From positions 1 through 37,935 of the forward strand of contig WAPH01000009.1 of the NCBI GenBank assembly GCA_015520895.1: 37,935 nt of DNA, in the 5' to 3' direction. This DNA is from Nanobdellati archaeon. GTDB taxonomy: Archaea > EX4484-52 > JAADEF01. The translations under genes were made by a program, and so were the position numbers. Below the pieces are notes generated by a model. That model saw only the letters and a list, made by a program, of their open reading frames with translations, did not search any database and was not told where the DNA came from. Shown here one piece after another: positions 16,107 through 23,835 of the stretch; position 1 is the first letter of the stretch; each line of letters begins with the position of its first letter.

Positions 16107-16850
16107 ATGTTAAAGAAAGTTATACTTGAAAGTGATATTCTAATAGAAGTAGTAGATGCTCGATCAATCGAAGATACTCGAAACTTTAAAATGGAAAAAT
16201 GGATTACAAAGAAATTAGGGAAAGAGTTGATTGTTGCCGCTTCTAAAGCTGATCTTGTTAACGAAGAAATGTTGAAACAACAACTTAAGTCAATACCTTT
16301 TAAAACCGCTTATTTCTCTTATACTCAACGAAAAGGAGCAGGAAGTATTAAAACTTTACTTTACACTATAACTCATTATATTAAAAAGAAGAAAAAAATA
16401 AATAAAGTTAAAGTAGGTATAATAGGTTATGCGAATGTTGGGAAAAGTTCTTTAATAGATTTGTTAGTTAGGGCCTCTAAAGCCAAGCATTCGCCTATCC
16501 CCGGCTTTACTCGCGGTATTAAATGGATAAAACTAAGAGATGATATTTTATTAATAGACACTCCTGGAATCTTTGATAGCGAGGAATTAAAAGTTGAGAA
16601 ATGCAATATAGATCCTGCGAAGACTGAATGTTATTTATATGTTATCGACTTCTTAGAAAGGATAAAAGATAAACCTCATAATTTAGAAGAGTTATTGAAT
16701 GTTGATTTAAAGAGCAAAGAACCTTCAGAGATATTAAAATATTATGCGAAAAAACGTAACTTTGTTTTAAAAGGAAATAAACTTGACGAAGAAAGGGCAG
16801 CAAAAGAAATTGTAAGGTTGTGGAATGAAGGTAAGATAGCATTTAAGTAA
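16107..16850 (+). CDS. Circularly permuted GTPase (YlqF/RbgA/NOG2-like)
   Basis: 247 residues with GTPase motifs in permuted order. G4 SKADLV near residue 46 comes first, then G1 GYANVGKSS from residue 107, a G2 Thr in GFTRGIKWI and G3 DTPGIF. Permuted GTPases of this class assist late assembly of the large ribosomal subunit. The C-terminal part (about 165-247) is helical. TTTTTTAA near 16075-16082 is 26-27 nt upstream of the ATG, with no Shine-Dalgarno, so a leaderless start is likely. The 36-bp gap after the pilin gene argues for its own transcript. Confidence 0.88.
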   Translation: MLKKVILESDILIEVVDARSIEDTRNFKMEKWITKKLGKELIVAASKADLVNEEMLKQQLKSIPFKTAYFSYTQRKGAGSIKTLLYTITHYIKKKKKINKVKVGIIGYANVGKSSLIDLLVRASKAKHSPIPGFTRGIKWIKLRDDILLIDTPGIFDSEELKVEKCNIDPAKTECYLYVIDFLERIKDKPHNLEELLNVDLKSKEPSEILKYYAKKRNFVLKGNKLDEERAAKEIVRLWNEGKIAFK

Positions 16851-16883
16851 AACTTTTTAAATATTAATCACTATTTAGTTATT

Positions 16884-17111
16884 ATGGAAATTAAACAACT
16901 ATATTTACGACTTAAAAAATACTTAATAGCAGGATTGATTATGGCTCAAACGTGCTCATGTACTTTACATTATAACGCAACTATTGATTCTCGAAATCCT
17001 TATTATAGTGCCTATGGAAGAGTTTCGGGAACATATTCTACGAATAAAGAAAAAAGAAAATTCAAGAGAGAACCCTCATATGTTGATTTGAGTGGATGGA
17101 GTATAAAATAA
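16884..17111 (+). CDS. Small hypothetical protein, possibly exported
   Basis: 75 residues, unrecognised. A basic start (MEIKQLYLRLKKY) precedes a short hydrophobic run (LIAGLIMA), a CSC motif and a Tyr/Ser-rich polar remainder ending in a basic patch. It resembles a weak signal peptide, but the cysteines do not fit a lipobox well. In favour of a real gene, TTTAAATA at 16856-16863 lies about 25 nt upstream of the ATG, as in other leaderless genes here. The stop codon abuts the end of gyrA on the other strand with zero gap. Confidence 0.5.
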   Translation: MEIKQLYLRLKKYLIAGLIMAQTCSCTLHYNATIDSRNPYYSAYGRVSGTYSTNKEKRKFKREPSYVDLSGWSIK

Positions 17112-19538
17112 TTAGGATACAAAACCGCCTACTACTTTATCATCTTCTTTAAGATTAATTAATTTTACACCACGAGCATTTCTGCTTAACAGAGGTATAT
17201 TATTTAATGGTATTTTTATTGTGAGACCTTTCTTAGTTATTAGAGTAACGGATTCTTTTTGTGTAATATTTTCTGAAAAGGCAACTTCTTCACCTTTTAT
17301 TAATCTCATTCCTTTTCCTCCTCTGTTATGTACTGAGATTTCTTTTACTGATGTAACTTTACCATACCCGTTTGTTAGCACTACTGCTATTTTATCATTA
17401 TCCTTTTCTATAGGCAGAATTATTTTAGCAAATTCCTTATCCGGTTGTTTAAACCTCATTCCTATAATGCCGTGAGCTATTCTGCTTAACTCTTTAATCT
17501 GATTAACAGGAAATCGTATTGCTTGACCTTTATTGCTTATGATTAAAGCGTATTGATGGTGAGATGTAAATATCTTTACATCACTTACTTCTTCATTTTC
17601 ATGTAAAGATATGGCTTTTATTCCCGTTCTTCTTATATGGGCAAAATCCTTGATTTTAACCTTTTTTATATACCCTTTATTTGTCAGAAATACCAAATAA
17701 TTTTCAAAATTCTTTACATTTATTATTTTTATGATCTTCTCATCTTTTTGCATATCTTGGAAATATGTGTAAATACTTCTTCCTTTACTTGTTCTTGATT
17801 GTTCCTCTATGGCATATGCATGCATATTATATACTTTACCTTTATTACTAAAAAACAATAAAGTATCTTTGGAATGGGCATGTAGAACTTGCAATAAACT
17901 ATCCCCTTCTCTTAACTCTATTGCTTTTACACCTACACCTCCTCGCTTTTGCTCTTTGAACACATCTGCGTCCAATCTTTTGATATAATTGTATTTTGTT
18001 AAGATGATTACTATATCTTTTTCCTCTATTAATTCTTCTGCCTCTATGACTTTAGCACCTTTTACTATTTCAGTTCTTCTTTTATAACCATATTTCTCTT
18101 TAATTTCTTGAGTCTCTTTTATTATAATATCATAAACTTTATTTTTATCTTCTAATATAGCTTTTAGCTCTATTATTTTTTTCTCTAATTCTTCCAATTC
18201 TTTTTTTATTTTCTCTACTTCCAAAGAGGTTAACCTTACTAGCTGCATTTGTAATATGGCATTGACTTGCACTTCTGTTAGTGGGAACTCCTTCATTAAT
18301 TTCTGTGAAGCTTCTTGCTTATCTCGTGATGATTTTATTAATTGAACCACTCTATTAATATTAGCTAAAGCTATTATAAATCCGTCCAGGATGTGCTTTT
18401 TTTCTTCAGCTTTCTTAAGTTCATATTTGCTTCTTCGAGTTATGACCTCAAATCGATGTTGTATAAACTCCCAGAGCATGTCTTTTAAACTCAATAGTCT
18501 TGGTTCATCATTTACTAATGCAACATTTACTATGCCGTATGAAACTTTCAGAGGCGTATGAGCATATAAATAGTTTAGCACGTAATCAGGATTAGCGTCT
18601 TTTTTGAGATCTATGACTATTCTTATACCTTCTCTGTTACTCTCATCTCTTATTTCTTTAATCATATCTATTTTTCCTTCTTTAACCAGATTAGCAATAC
18701 TTTCTACAAGCTTAGATTTATTTATTTGATAGGGGATCTCTGTGACTATTAATCTTTTTTCTTCTACTTCTACTTTACTCCATATTTCTAATATACCTCT
18801 CCCATTTTCGTAAATTTTTTTTATTTTACCGTTGTCGTATATAGTTCCAGCAGTTGGAAAATCAGGTCCTTTTATGTATTGCATTAGCTCCTCTGTGCTT
18901 ATTTCTTCTTTTCTTTCTCTTTCTTTAGCTAGGTAAATGATAGCATCACATACTTCGTTGAGGTTATGAGGAGGTATGTTTGTTGCTAAACCTACTGCTA
19001 TACCCATTGAACCGTTAACTAATAAATTGGGTAATTTCGTCGGGAGAACTATTGGTTCTTTCAACGAATTGTCAAAATTAGGCACAAAATCTACGGTTTC
19101 TTTGTCAAGATCTGCAAGCATTTCTTCTGCTATTTTAGCTAATCTCACTTCTGTATAACGCATGGCTGCAGGAGCATCTCCGTCTATGCTCCCAAAATTT
19201 CCATGACCTTCTATTAAAGGTATGTTCATACTAAAGGGCTGAGCCATCCTTACTAAAGCGTCATATACTGCAGAATCTCCATGAGGATGATATTTACCTA
19301 AGACATCTCCCACAACTCTTGCTGATTTTTTGAAAGGTTTATTATGATATAAACCCATTTCATGCATAGCATAAAGTATGCGACGATGAACAGGTTTTAA
19401 CCCATCTCTTACATCAGGTAATGCTCTTCCTACTATAACGCTTAAAGCGTATGCTAAATAACTTTTTTTCATTTCCTCTGTTAGATCCACAGGGATAAGT
19501 TTTGTTTGTTTAATATTTTCTTTAGATAGGCTGTCCAT
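17112..19538 (-). CDS. gyrA: DNA gyrase subunit A
   Basis: Type IIA topoisomerase breakage subunit, about 808 residues, introducing negative supercoils together with GyrB. The winged-helix region carries HPHGDSAVYDALVRMAQPFS and catalytic Y128 in AAMRYTEVR. S89 and D93 match the drug-sensitive S83/D87 of E. coli. The C-terminal domain is a six-blade beta-pinwheel with a GyrA-box variant KRGGVGVK, indicating true gyrase rather than topoisomerase IV. TTG 19547 would extend the gene by three codons, but ATG 19538 is 25.5 nt from the centre of TTTTAAAA (19560-19567), so a leaderless ATG start is preferred. gyrB is not in the window; archaeal gyrases are considered ancient acquisitions from bacteria. 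Confidence 0.96.
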   Translation of the reverse strand: MDSLSKENIKQTKLIPVDLTEEMKKSYLAYALSVIVGRALPDVRDGLKPVHRRILYAMHEMGLYHNKPFKKSARVVGDVLGKYHPHGDSAVYDALVRMAQPFSMNIPLIEGHGNFGSIDGDAPAAMRYTEVRLAKIAEEMLADLDKETVDFVPNFDNSLKEPIVLPTKLPNLLVNGSMGIAVGLATNIPPHNLNEVCDAIIYLAKERERKEEISTEELMQYIKGPDFPTAGTIYDNGKIKKIYENGRGILEIWSKVEVEEKRLIVTEIPYQINKSKLVESIANLVKEGKIDMIKEIRDESNREGIRIVIDLKKDANPDYVLNYLYAHTPLKVSYGIVNVALVNDEPRLLSLKDMLWEFIQHRFEVITRRSKYELKKAEEKKHILDGFIIALANINRVVQLIKSSRDKQEASQKLMKEFPLTEVQVNAILQMQLVRLTSLEVEKIKKELEELEKKIIELKAILEDKNKVYDIIIKETQEIKEKYGYKRRTEIVKGAKVIEAEELIEEKDIVIILTKYNYIKRLDADVFKEQKRGGVGVKAIELREGDSLLQVLHAHSKDTLLFFSNKGKVYNMHAYAIEEQSRTSKGRSIYTYFQDMQKDEKIIKIINVKNFENYLVFLTNKGYIKKVKIKDFAHIRRTGIKAISLHENEEVSDVKIFTSHHQYALIISNKGQAIRFPVNQIKELSRIAHGIIGMRFKQPDKEFAKIILPIEKDNDKIAVVLTNGYGKVTSVKEISVHNRGGKGMRLIKGEEVAFSENITQKESVTLITKKGLTIKIPLNNIPLLSRNARGVKLINLKEDDKVVGGFVS

Positions 19539-19623
19539 ATTTCTCAAATGTAGTTTAAGTTTTAAAAATGTACGAGTTTTTGCTTAAGCAAAACTTTTAA
19601 AACTTCTTTTAGTAAACACTAAT

Positions 19624-20841
19624 ATGGTGAAAACACATAATGAATTAGGGAGAGAATTAGAGTTGTTTGATACTTACGAAGAGGCGGGTGCAGGACATAT
19701 TTTTTGGAAGCCTCGAGGTTATAAAGTATATAGTAATTTGATGAAATGGATAGAGTTTGAACATAAAAAGCGAGGCTATAAGGTTATAAGAACTCCTATG
19801 ATATTCAGATCTCATTTATGGGAGAAATCAGGACACAAGCAAATGTATGGAGATATGATGTATTTATTTGAAATTAAAAAACAAGATCTTAAAGAGGAAT
19901 GGGGAATAAAACCTATGAATTGTCCGGCGCATATTATTTTGTATAAAAGCGAAAGAAGAAGTGAAAAATCATTACCTCTAAAGTTTTTTGAATTAGGTTT
20001 TGTTCACAGGCACGAATTAAGTGGCGTATTGAATGGACTTTTGAGAGTAAGGAGTTTTATGCAAGATGACGCTCATATTTTTGTTAAGAAGGATCAAATT
20101 GCTAAAGAGATTTCTAATGTTATAGATTTTATAGAATATGTATTCGAACTATTTGACTTAAAAGATCGAAAATTTTATCTTTCAACAATGCCGGAGAAAC
20201 ATTTAGGTGATGCAGAAACATGGAGACTTGTTGAAAAAGAAATGGATAAAGCTTTACGATCTCGTAAGGTTAATTATGAGATTGCAGAAGGTGAGGGAGC
20301 ATTTTATGGTCCGAAGATAGATGTTGAGGTTAAAGATAATTTAGGAAGGTACTGGCAACTTTCGACTGTTCAACTTGACTTTAATCTTCCTGAAAGATTT
20401 GATGTTAATTATTATGACGGAGAAGGAAAGAAACATAGAGTTTATTTAATTCATCGAGCCGTTTTAGGTAGTTTAGAGAGATTTATCGGTGTTTTATTAG
20501 AACATTATGAAGGTAAGTTACCATTGCTTTTTTCCCCTTATCAAATAGCTGTATTGCCTATAGTTAATACTGAACCATCTTTAGTTGAATATGCTAAGGA
20601 AATAAAACGAAATATAGAGAGATCAACTAATTTATTAGTCGAAGTAGATGTGTGGGATCAAGATAAAACATTAAATAAAAAGATACGAGAGGCAGAAAGG
20701 AAAAAATATACTTATATTCTTGTTGTTGGCGAAAAAGAGTTAAGAAACAAAGAGGTTAATGTGCGAGGCAAAGGTAATATAAAAATTGAGCAACTATATG
20801 CTGAGATAGAAAAAGAAATTCGTAAATGGTATAATTATTAA
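19624..20841 (+). CDS. thrS: Threonyl-tRNA synthetase, catalytic form lacking editing domain
   Basis: Class II aminoacyl-tRNA synthetase, 405 residues. It begins at the catalytic core (HNELGRELELFD), so the N1 and N2 editing domains of standard ThrRS (about 240 residues more) are absent. The zinc ligands C100, H151 and H277 have the same spacing as E. coli C334/H385/H511. Motif 2 lies around FELGFVHRHE and motif 3 around HRAVLGSLERFIGVLLEHY. The anticodon-binding domain follows (about 300-400). The ATG is leaderless by promoter spacing (TTTTAAAA 19595-19602). Free-standing catalytic ThrRS is known in Crenarchaeota, where a separate ThrRS-ed protein edits mischarged seryl-tRNA; no such gene is here. 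Confidence 0.95.
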   Translation: MVKTHNELGRELELFDTYEEAGAGHIFWKPRGYKVYSNLMKWIEFEHKKRGYKVIRTPMIFRSHLWEKSGHKQMYGDMMYLFEIKKQDLKEEWGIKPMNCPAHIILYKSERRSEKSLPLKFFELGFVHRHELSGVLNGLLRVRSFMQDDAHIFVKKDQIAKEISNVIDFIEYVFELFDLKDRKFYLSTMPEKHLGDAETWRLVEKEMDKALRSRKVNYEIAEGEGAFYGPKIDVEVKDNLGRYWQLSTVQLDFNLPERFDVNYYDGEGKKHRVYLIHRAVLGSLERFIGVLLEHYEGKLPLLFSPYQIAVLPIVNTEPSLVEYAKEIKRNIERSTNLLVEVDVWDQDKTLNKKIREAERKKYTYILVVGEKELRNKEVNVRGKGNIKIEQLYAEIEKEIRKWYNY

Positions 20842-20866
20842 AAAAATAAAAAAGCAGTAGTTCGTG

Positions 20867-20880
20867 TAGGGCTAAGGGGG
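20867..20880. repeat. Isolated GGGCTAA motif between thrS and ftsZ
   Basis: TAGGGCTAA at 20867-20875, followed by a run of G, in the 41-bp gap between convergent stops. It is the reverse complement of the TTAGCCCTA copies upstream of ftsZ, so on the ftsZ transcript it would be complementary to them. Confidence 0.5.
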
Positions 20881-20882
20881 TT

Positions 20883-21947
20883 TTAACGTATCATTTCTAT
20901 ACCTAACGCATCATGTATGCTTACTTCATTACTTTCTTTTTGTTCTACTTCTTTACCCAATATATATGGGCTTTTTACACCCGTAACTATTGTTATTACT
21001 CTTATCTTCCCATTCATAGATGGATCTATTCTTGCACCCCATATGGTTTGAGCGCCACTATCGAGCATTCCTGCAACGTATTCTCCTATCTCGTTAATCT
21101 CATCTAATTTTAAATCTTCACCTCCTGTGATGTGTATTAATGCACCATTGGCTCCTTGATAATCCACGTCAAGTAATGGATTGCGTAATGCTTGTTCTAC
21201 TGCTTCTCTTGCTCTTGCTGCTGAACTTGATTCTCCTAATCCTATGATTGCTACTCCTCCAACGCTCATTACTGCTTTTACATCAGCAAAATCTAAGTTA
21301 ACTATAGATGGTATGGCTATTGTTTCGGTTATACCTTTTATCATGGTTACGACTATTTCATCAACAACAGCAAAAGCTTGTTGCAAAGGCATATTACCTG
21401 CTATTTCCACTAACCTATCATTTTGTATTACTATTACAGTATCTGTGACTTTTCTTAATTCAGCCAACCCATCTTCAGCTTTATGTATTCTAGCACCTTC
21501 TATTTTAAAAGGCATCGTTGTTACTCCTATGACTATGGCACCCTGGTTTTTTGCTATTTCTGCAACTACAGGAGCAGCACCAGTACCTGTACCCCCTCCC
21601 ATTCCAGCAATTAAGAAAACCATATCTGCGCCTCTTAATACTTCTCTGATTTGATTAAGACTTTCTTCCGCAGCTTTTCTTCCTACTTGAGGGTAGCCTC
21701 CTGCACCTAAACCTCTGGTTTGTTCTTGACCTAGTAATATTTTCTTTTGAGCTTTTATCATTTTAAGATGTTTTTGATCTGTATTCATCGCAACAGTTTC
21801 TGCACCTTTTATACCTACCTGAGTTAGGCGGTTTATAACATTACATCCCATACCTCCTACTCCTACTACTACTATTTTAGCTTCTTCAACTTCTACGTCT
21901 TCCCATTCATTTGCCCTGGACAGCGCATTTTTTATAATAGATTCCAT
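20883..21947 (-). CDS. ftsZ: Cell division protein FtsZ
   Basis: Tubulin-like GTPase forming the division ring, 354 residues. An N-terminal extension precedes VVGVGGMGCNVINR; the tubulin signature GGGTGTG lies at 117-123, and the T7 synergy region and C-terminal GTPase-activating domain follow. A short tail (KEVEQKESNEVSIHD) ends in a hydrophobic ALGIEMIR, possibly a binding peptide for membrane anchors. A GGGGGTTG Shine-Dalgarno lies just upstream. The region 130-280 nt upstream holds a conspicuous repeat array, and a complementary copy lies just downstream of the stop. Convergent with thrS. Confidence 0.96.
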   Translation of the reverse strand: MESIIKNALSRANEWEDVEVEEAKIVVVGVGGMGCNVINRLTQVGIKGAETVAMNTDQKHLKMIKAQKKILLGQEQTRGLGAGGYPQVGRKAAEESLNQIREVLRGADMVFLIAGMGGGTGTGAAPVVAEIAKNQGAIVIGVTTMPFKIEGARIHKAEDGLAELRKVTDTVIVIQNDRLVEIAGNMPLQQAFAVVDEIVVTMIKGITETIAIPSIVNLDFADVKAVMSVGGVAIIGLGESSSAARAREAVEQALRNPLLDVDYQGANGALIHITGGEDLKLDEINEIGEYVAGMLDSGAQTIWGARIDPSMNGKIRVITIVTGVKSPYILGKEVEQKESNEVSIHDALGIEMIR

Positions 21948-22078
21948 TTCTTACAACCCCCTCTGAATTATTTATCATCATTTATATTTTATTATATCGA
22001 TATACCAATATATATTTTATATAATATATGCTTGAGTACAATAATCTATATTAATGTCTACAAACATATATACTTTTA
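21948..22078. promoter_or_regulatory. AT-rich ftsZ upstream region
   Basis: About 130 bp of alternating TA-rich sequence with several overlapping TATA-like boxes (for example around 21990-22030) in front of the FtsZ ribosome-binding site. The exact start point cannot be chosen by eye. Its extreme AT content would also melt easily. Confidence 0.45.
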
Positions 22079-22226
22079 AGCCCTAAGCACTTTAAATCGT
22101 GGAGAATTAGCCCAATAACTACTATTTAAGGTGTATTTGTTTAGCCCTATTAACTGATGCCCGAGATGATGAGGTATCTTTAGCCCTTAAACTTTAGCCC
22201 TATTGTTTAGCCCTTGAGTTAAGCCC
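22079..22226. repeat. Array of eight AGCCC/GGGCTAA-type motifs
   Basis: On the plus strand AGCCC recurs at 22079, 22109, 22143, 22182, 22196, 22209 and 22222, with a variant TGCCC at 22158. Most copies are TTAGCCC(T/A); the minus-strand reading is AAGGGCTAAA. The last spacings are 13-14 bp and the earlier ones 15, 24, 30 and 34 bp. The copies share one orientation and lie between RNase P RNA and ftsZ. No open reading frame or RNA fold explains them. They may be operator sites, iteron-like origin elements or unstructured spacer repeats. Confidence 0.75.
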
Positions 22227-22347
22227 TTACTTTCTATAATATTCTTTGAACTAATATATATCTTTTTATACTTAAAAATATATAATCAAATATATATTTC
22301 TTTAATATTGGTTTTTATCTTTTTTGTTAAAGAATTATTATATATAA

Positions 22348-22627
22348 GGCACCACCCATAAGCCCCTTTTTGTTTCTTCCGTCATTTCCTTGTATGCTAA
22401 CAACAAGGATGATGGAATAGAGGGATTCCACTAAGCGCCGTACTGGCTTGCTTCCGCGGGGTTGCTTTTCAACTGTTTTGCAGCAACTCATTTTTAGTCA
22501 TTGTTAGCGCTGCAAAACAGGAATTTCTGTGCAGAGCCTGCCTTTTCAGGCATCTCCTTTACAGGAGACCGCCTTTTTGAAGAGGGGACTTTCCTGACCT
22601 TTTTGGCCAAACCCTCTGGGTGGTACC
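22348..22627 (-). ncRNA. rnpB: RNase P RNA
   Basis: Ribozyme component that matures tRNA 5' ends, about 280 nt. The 5' end GGTACCACCC (22627-22618) pairs over 10 positions with GGGTGGTGCC at the 3' end (helix P1). Conserved region I AGGAAAGTCC is at 22595-22586. Conserved region V, GGGGCTTATGG preceded by ACAAAAA, is at about 22373-22356, and the two form P4. A perfect 12-bp stem, CTGTTTTGCAGC with its complement, lies mid-molecule. The promoter TTATATG near 22641-22650 lies inside the 3' end of secG, and the gene begins immediately after the secG stop codon. Confidence 0.95.
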
Positions 22628-22801
22628 TTAGTAGAGAGGAGCATATAAGTAATGGTGTAATAATATTATGATTATCATTAATGTGATTGCCCCTCCTATG
22701 ATATAAACAGGATGCAATTTTATATTGCTTATTTCTTCTTCATAATATCTTACCAATCCTGCTGTAGTTTGAGGCAAATATTTTTTTAATTTCTTGCTCA
22801 T
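22628..22801 (-). CDS. secG: Preprotein translocase subunit SecG (archaeal Sec61-beta)
   Basis: 57-residue tail-anchored protein. A short basic N-terminus precedes the family hallmark LPQTTAGLVRYYEEE (residues about 9-23), the linker KLHPVYIIGG and a single C-terminal membrane helix. It associates with SecY/SecE at the translocation channel. TTG 22819 would add six residues, but ATG 22801 lies 26.5 nt from the centre of ATTTAAAT (22824-22831), consistent with leaderless initiation. The stop codon abuts the RNase P RNA gene with no gap. Confidence 0.88.
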   Translation of the reverse strand: MSKKLKKYLPQTTAGLVRYYEEEISNIKLHPVYIIGGAITLMIIIILLHHYLYAPLY

Positions 22802-22823
22802 ATTATCTTTAGCATGCAAATAT

Positions 22824-22831
22824 ATTTAAAT
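22824..22831. promoter_or_regulatory. Symmetric TATA box shared by secG and the 22854 gene
   Basis: ATTTAAAT is a perfect palindrome centred at 22827.5. The secG ATG (22801) and the plus-strand ATG (22854) are each exactly 26.5 nt from this centre. One TATA box could therefore serve two leaderless divergent genes. Confidence 0.55.
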
Positions 22832-22853
22832 TATTAACGGATAATAATAAATT

Positions 22854-23525
22854 ATGGCATTTAATCCCCGTGCGTTTGCATTCTTTATTCTGGCATTAGC
22901 TAGTTTGGGTATTGCAGGATATTTGTTTAATAACGAATCTTCTTTATCATCAGACTTTTTTTCTATTTCTTTACCTACAGGATGGTTTGTTAATCAAAAC
23001 AAAGATTATATAAAAGCAGATATTAATCTTAACGGAACTTTTTCAGATAACCTTTATATTAAATTAGAAGATCAAACTCTTGAACTCACTTTACCTTCAT
23101 CATCACAAGTGGTTATCGACGAGAGTAAAGTAAGTTATTTTAATCCTTTAACTCTTACACTTAAGGATTTTAGCGGTAACATAAAATTAACACCTTATAA
23201 AATAGAAATAAATGGAGAAGTAAGTACCATAGTGAATGACGTAGAAGCTATGTCACATACTAAAGATAAGATATTATTCTCTTATAATGGCAGTTACGAT
23301 AGTATTCTTATTAAATCTTTACCCCCTCAAGACTTAATGATTAATCGATTTATGGGGAAGATAGATGCTCTCATAAAAGGTGATCATCTTTTATATGAAG
23401 TTTCCAATAAAAATATAGAGATAAGAGATTATGAAGGGTATTTTGCTATTCTTCAAGGAAGGATAGAATTAAGAGGGACTGGCTTGATTAGAAGTGATGT
23501 ATTGGAAGTATATGCGAGGGAATAA
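22854..23525 (+). CDS. Membrane-anchored extracytoplasmic beta-rich protein, unknown
   Basis: 223 residues. An N-terminal hydrophobic segment (about 7-25: AFAFFILALASLGIAGYLF) acts as anchor or signal. The rest is polar, with alternating strands (ADINLNGTF, YIKLEDQTLELTL, IEIRDYEGYFAILQGRIELRG) suggesting a beta-sheet domain outside the cell. I recognise no family. It is the first gene of a tight four-gene cluster of membrane proteins, and the next ATG follows its stop by one base. Confidence 0.72.
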   Translation: MAFNPRAFAFFILALASLGIAGYLFNNESSLSSDFFSISLPTGWFVNQNKDYIKADINLNGTFSDNLYIKLEDQTLELTLPSSSQVVIDESKVSYFNPLTLTLKDFSGNIKLTPYKIEINGEVSTIVNDVEAMSHTKDKILFSYNGSYDSILIKSLPPQDLMINRFMGKIDALIKGDHLLYEVSNKNIEIRDYEGYFAILQGRIELRGTGLIRSDVLEVYARE

Positions 23526-23526
23526 A

Positions 23527-23835
23527 ATGGATTTGTGGGTGATTTTGTTTGTTATAATAGGAGTAATGACTTTATTTTACATTTTTAATCTTCTTAAAAA
23601 TGCCTTAGTTCTTTTTTTGGTAACTACTTTAATTCTTTTTTTAGGAAGCAAATATGCACCTAACCATTTTACTTTTAATTTACAGTCTGTTTTATTGGCG
23701 AATCTAATTATTATCGGAGGTTACTTACTTTTAGAGATTCTAAATTTACTTTTTAATATTTTTGATATTGTATCATCTATATTTTCTTTTTTGCTTTCAC
23801 CTTTTAAGAAAAAGGGAGGGAAAAAAGATGAATAA
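23527..23835 (+). CDS. Small multi-helix membrane protein (weak BofA-like resemblance)
   Basis: 102 residues with about three hydrophobic segments (near 3-20, 25-42, 52-78) and a lysine-rich cytoplasmic tail (KKKGGKKDE). The pattern LLKNALVLFLVTTLILFLGSKY faintly recalls BofA-family proteins, but I would not assign it. ATG 23527 is chosen because it follows the upstream stop directly; an earlier in-frame ATG at 23494 would overlap the upstream gene by 32 nt. It overlaps the next gene by 8 nt. Confidence 0.68.
   Translation: MDLWVILFVIIGVMTLFYIFNLLKNALVLFLVTTLILFLGSKYAPNHFTFNLQSVLLANLIIIGGYLLLEILNLLFNIFDIVSSIFSFLLSPFKKKGGKKDE

Noticed and set aside
21181..21654. Plus-strand 157-residue open frame within ftsZ
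   Set aside because: Entirely antisense to conserved FtsZ motifs, with no ribosome-binding site or promoter.
22143..22185. Possible box C/D small RNA (CTGATG followed by GATGATGA)
   Set aside because: The D'-like and C'-like motifs occur in this order, but no outer C box or downstream CTGA D box is present at suitable distance.
22079..22226. CRISPR array or telomere-like repeat
   Set aside because: The repeat unit is only about 7-9 nt with variable short spacings, and no cas genes are present. The motif GGGCTAA differs from known telomere repeats and this is not a sequence end.
21948..22347. Confident replication origin call
   Set aside because: There is no orc1/cdc6 gene nearby and no recognisable origin recognition box; the AT-rich stretch plus repeats alone do not suffice.
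23762..23827. Longer N-terminus for the 65-residue membrane protein
   Set aside because: It would overlap the previous gene by 74 nt; the ATG at 23828 has a purine-rich site and the typical short overlap.
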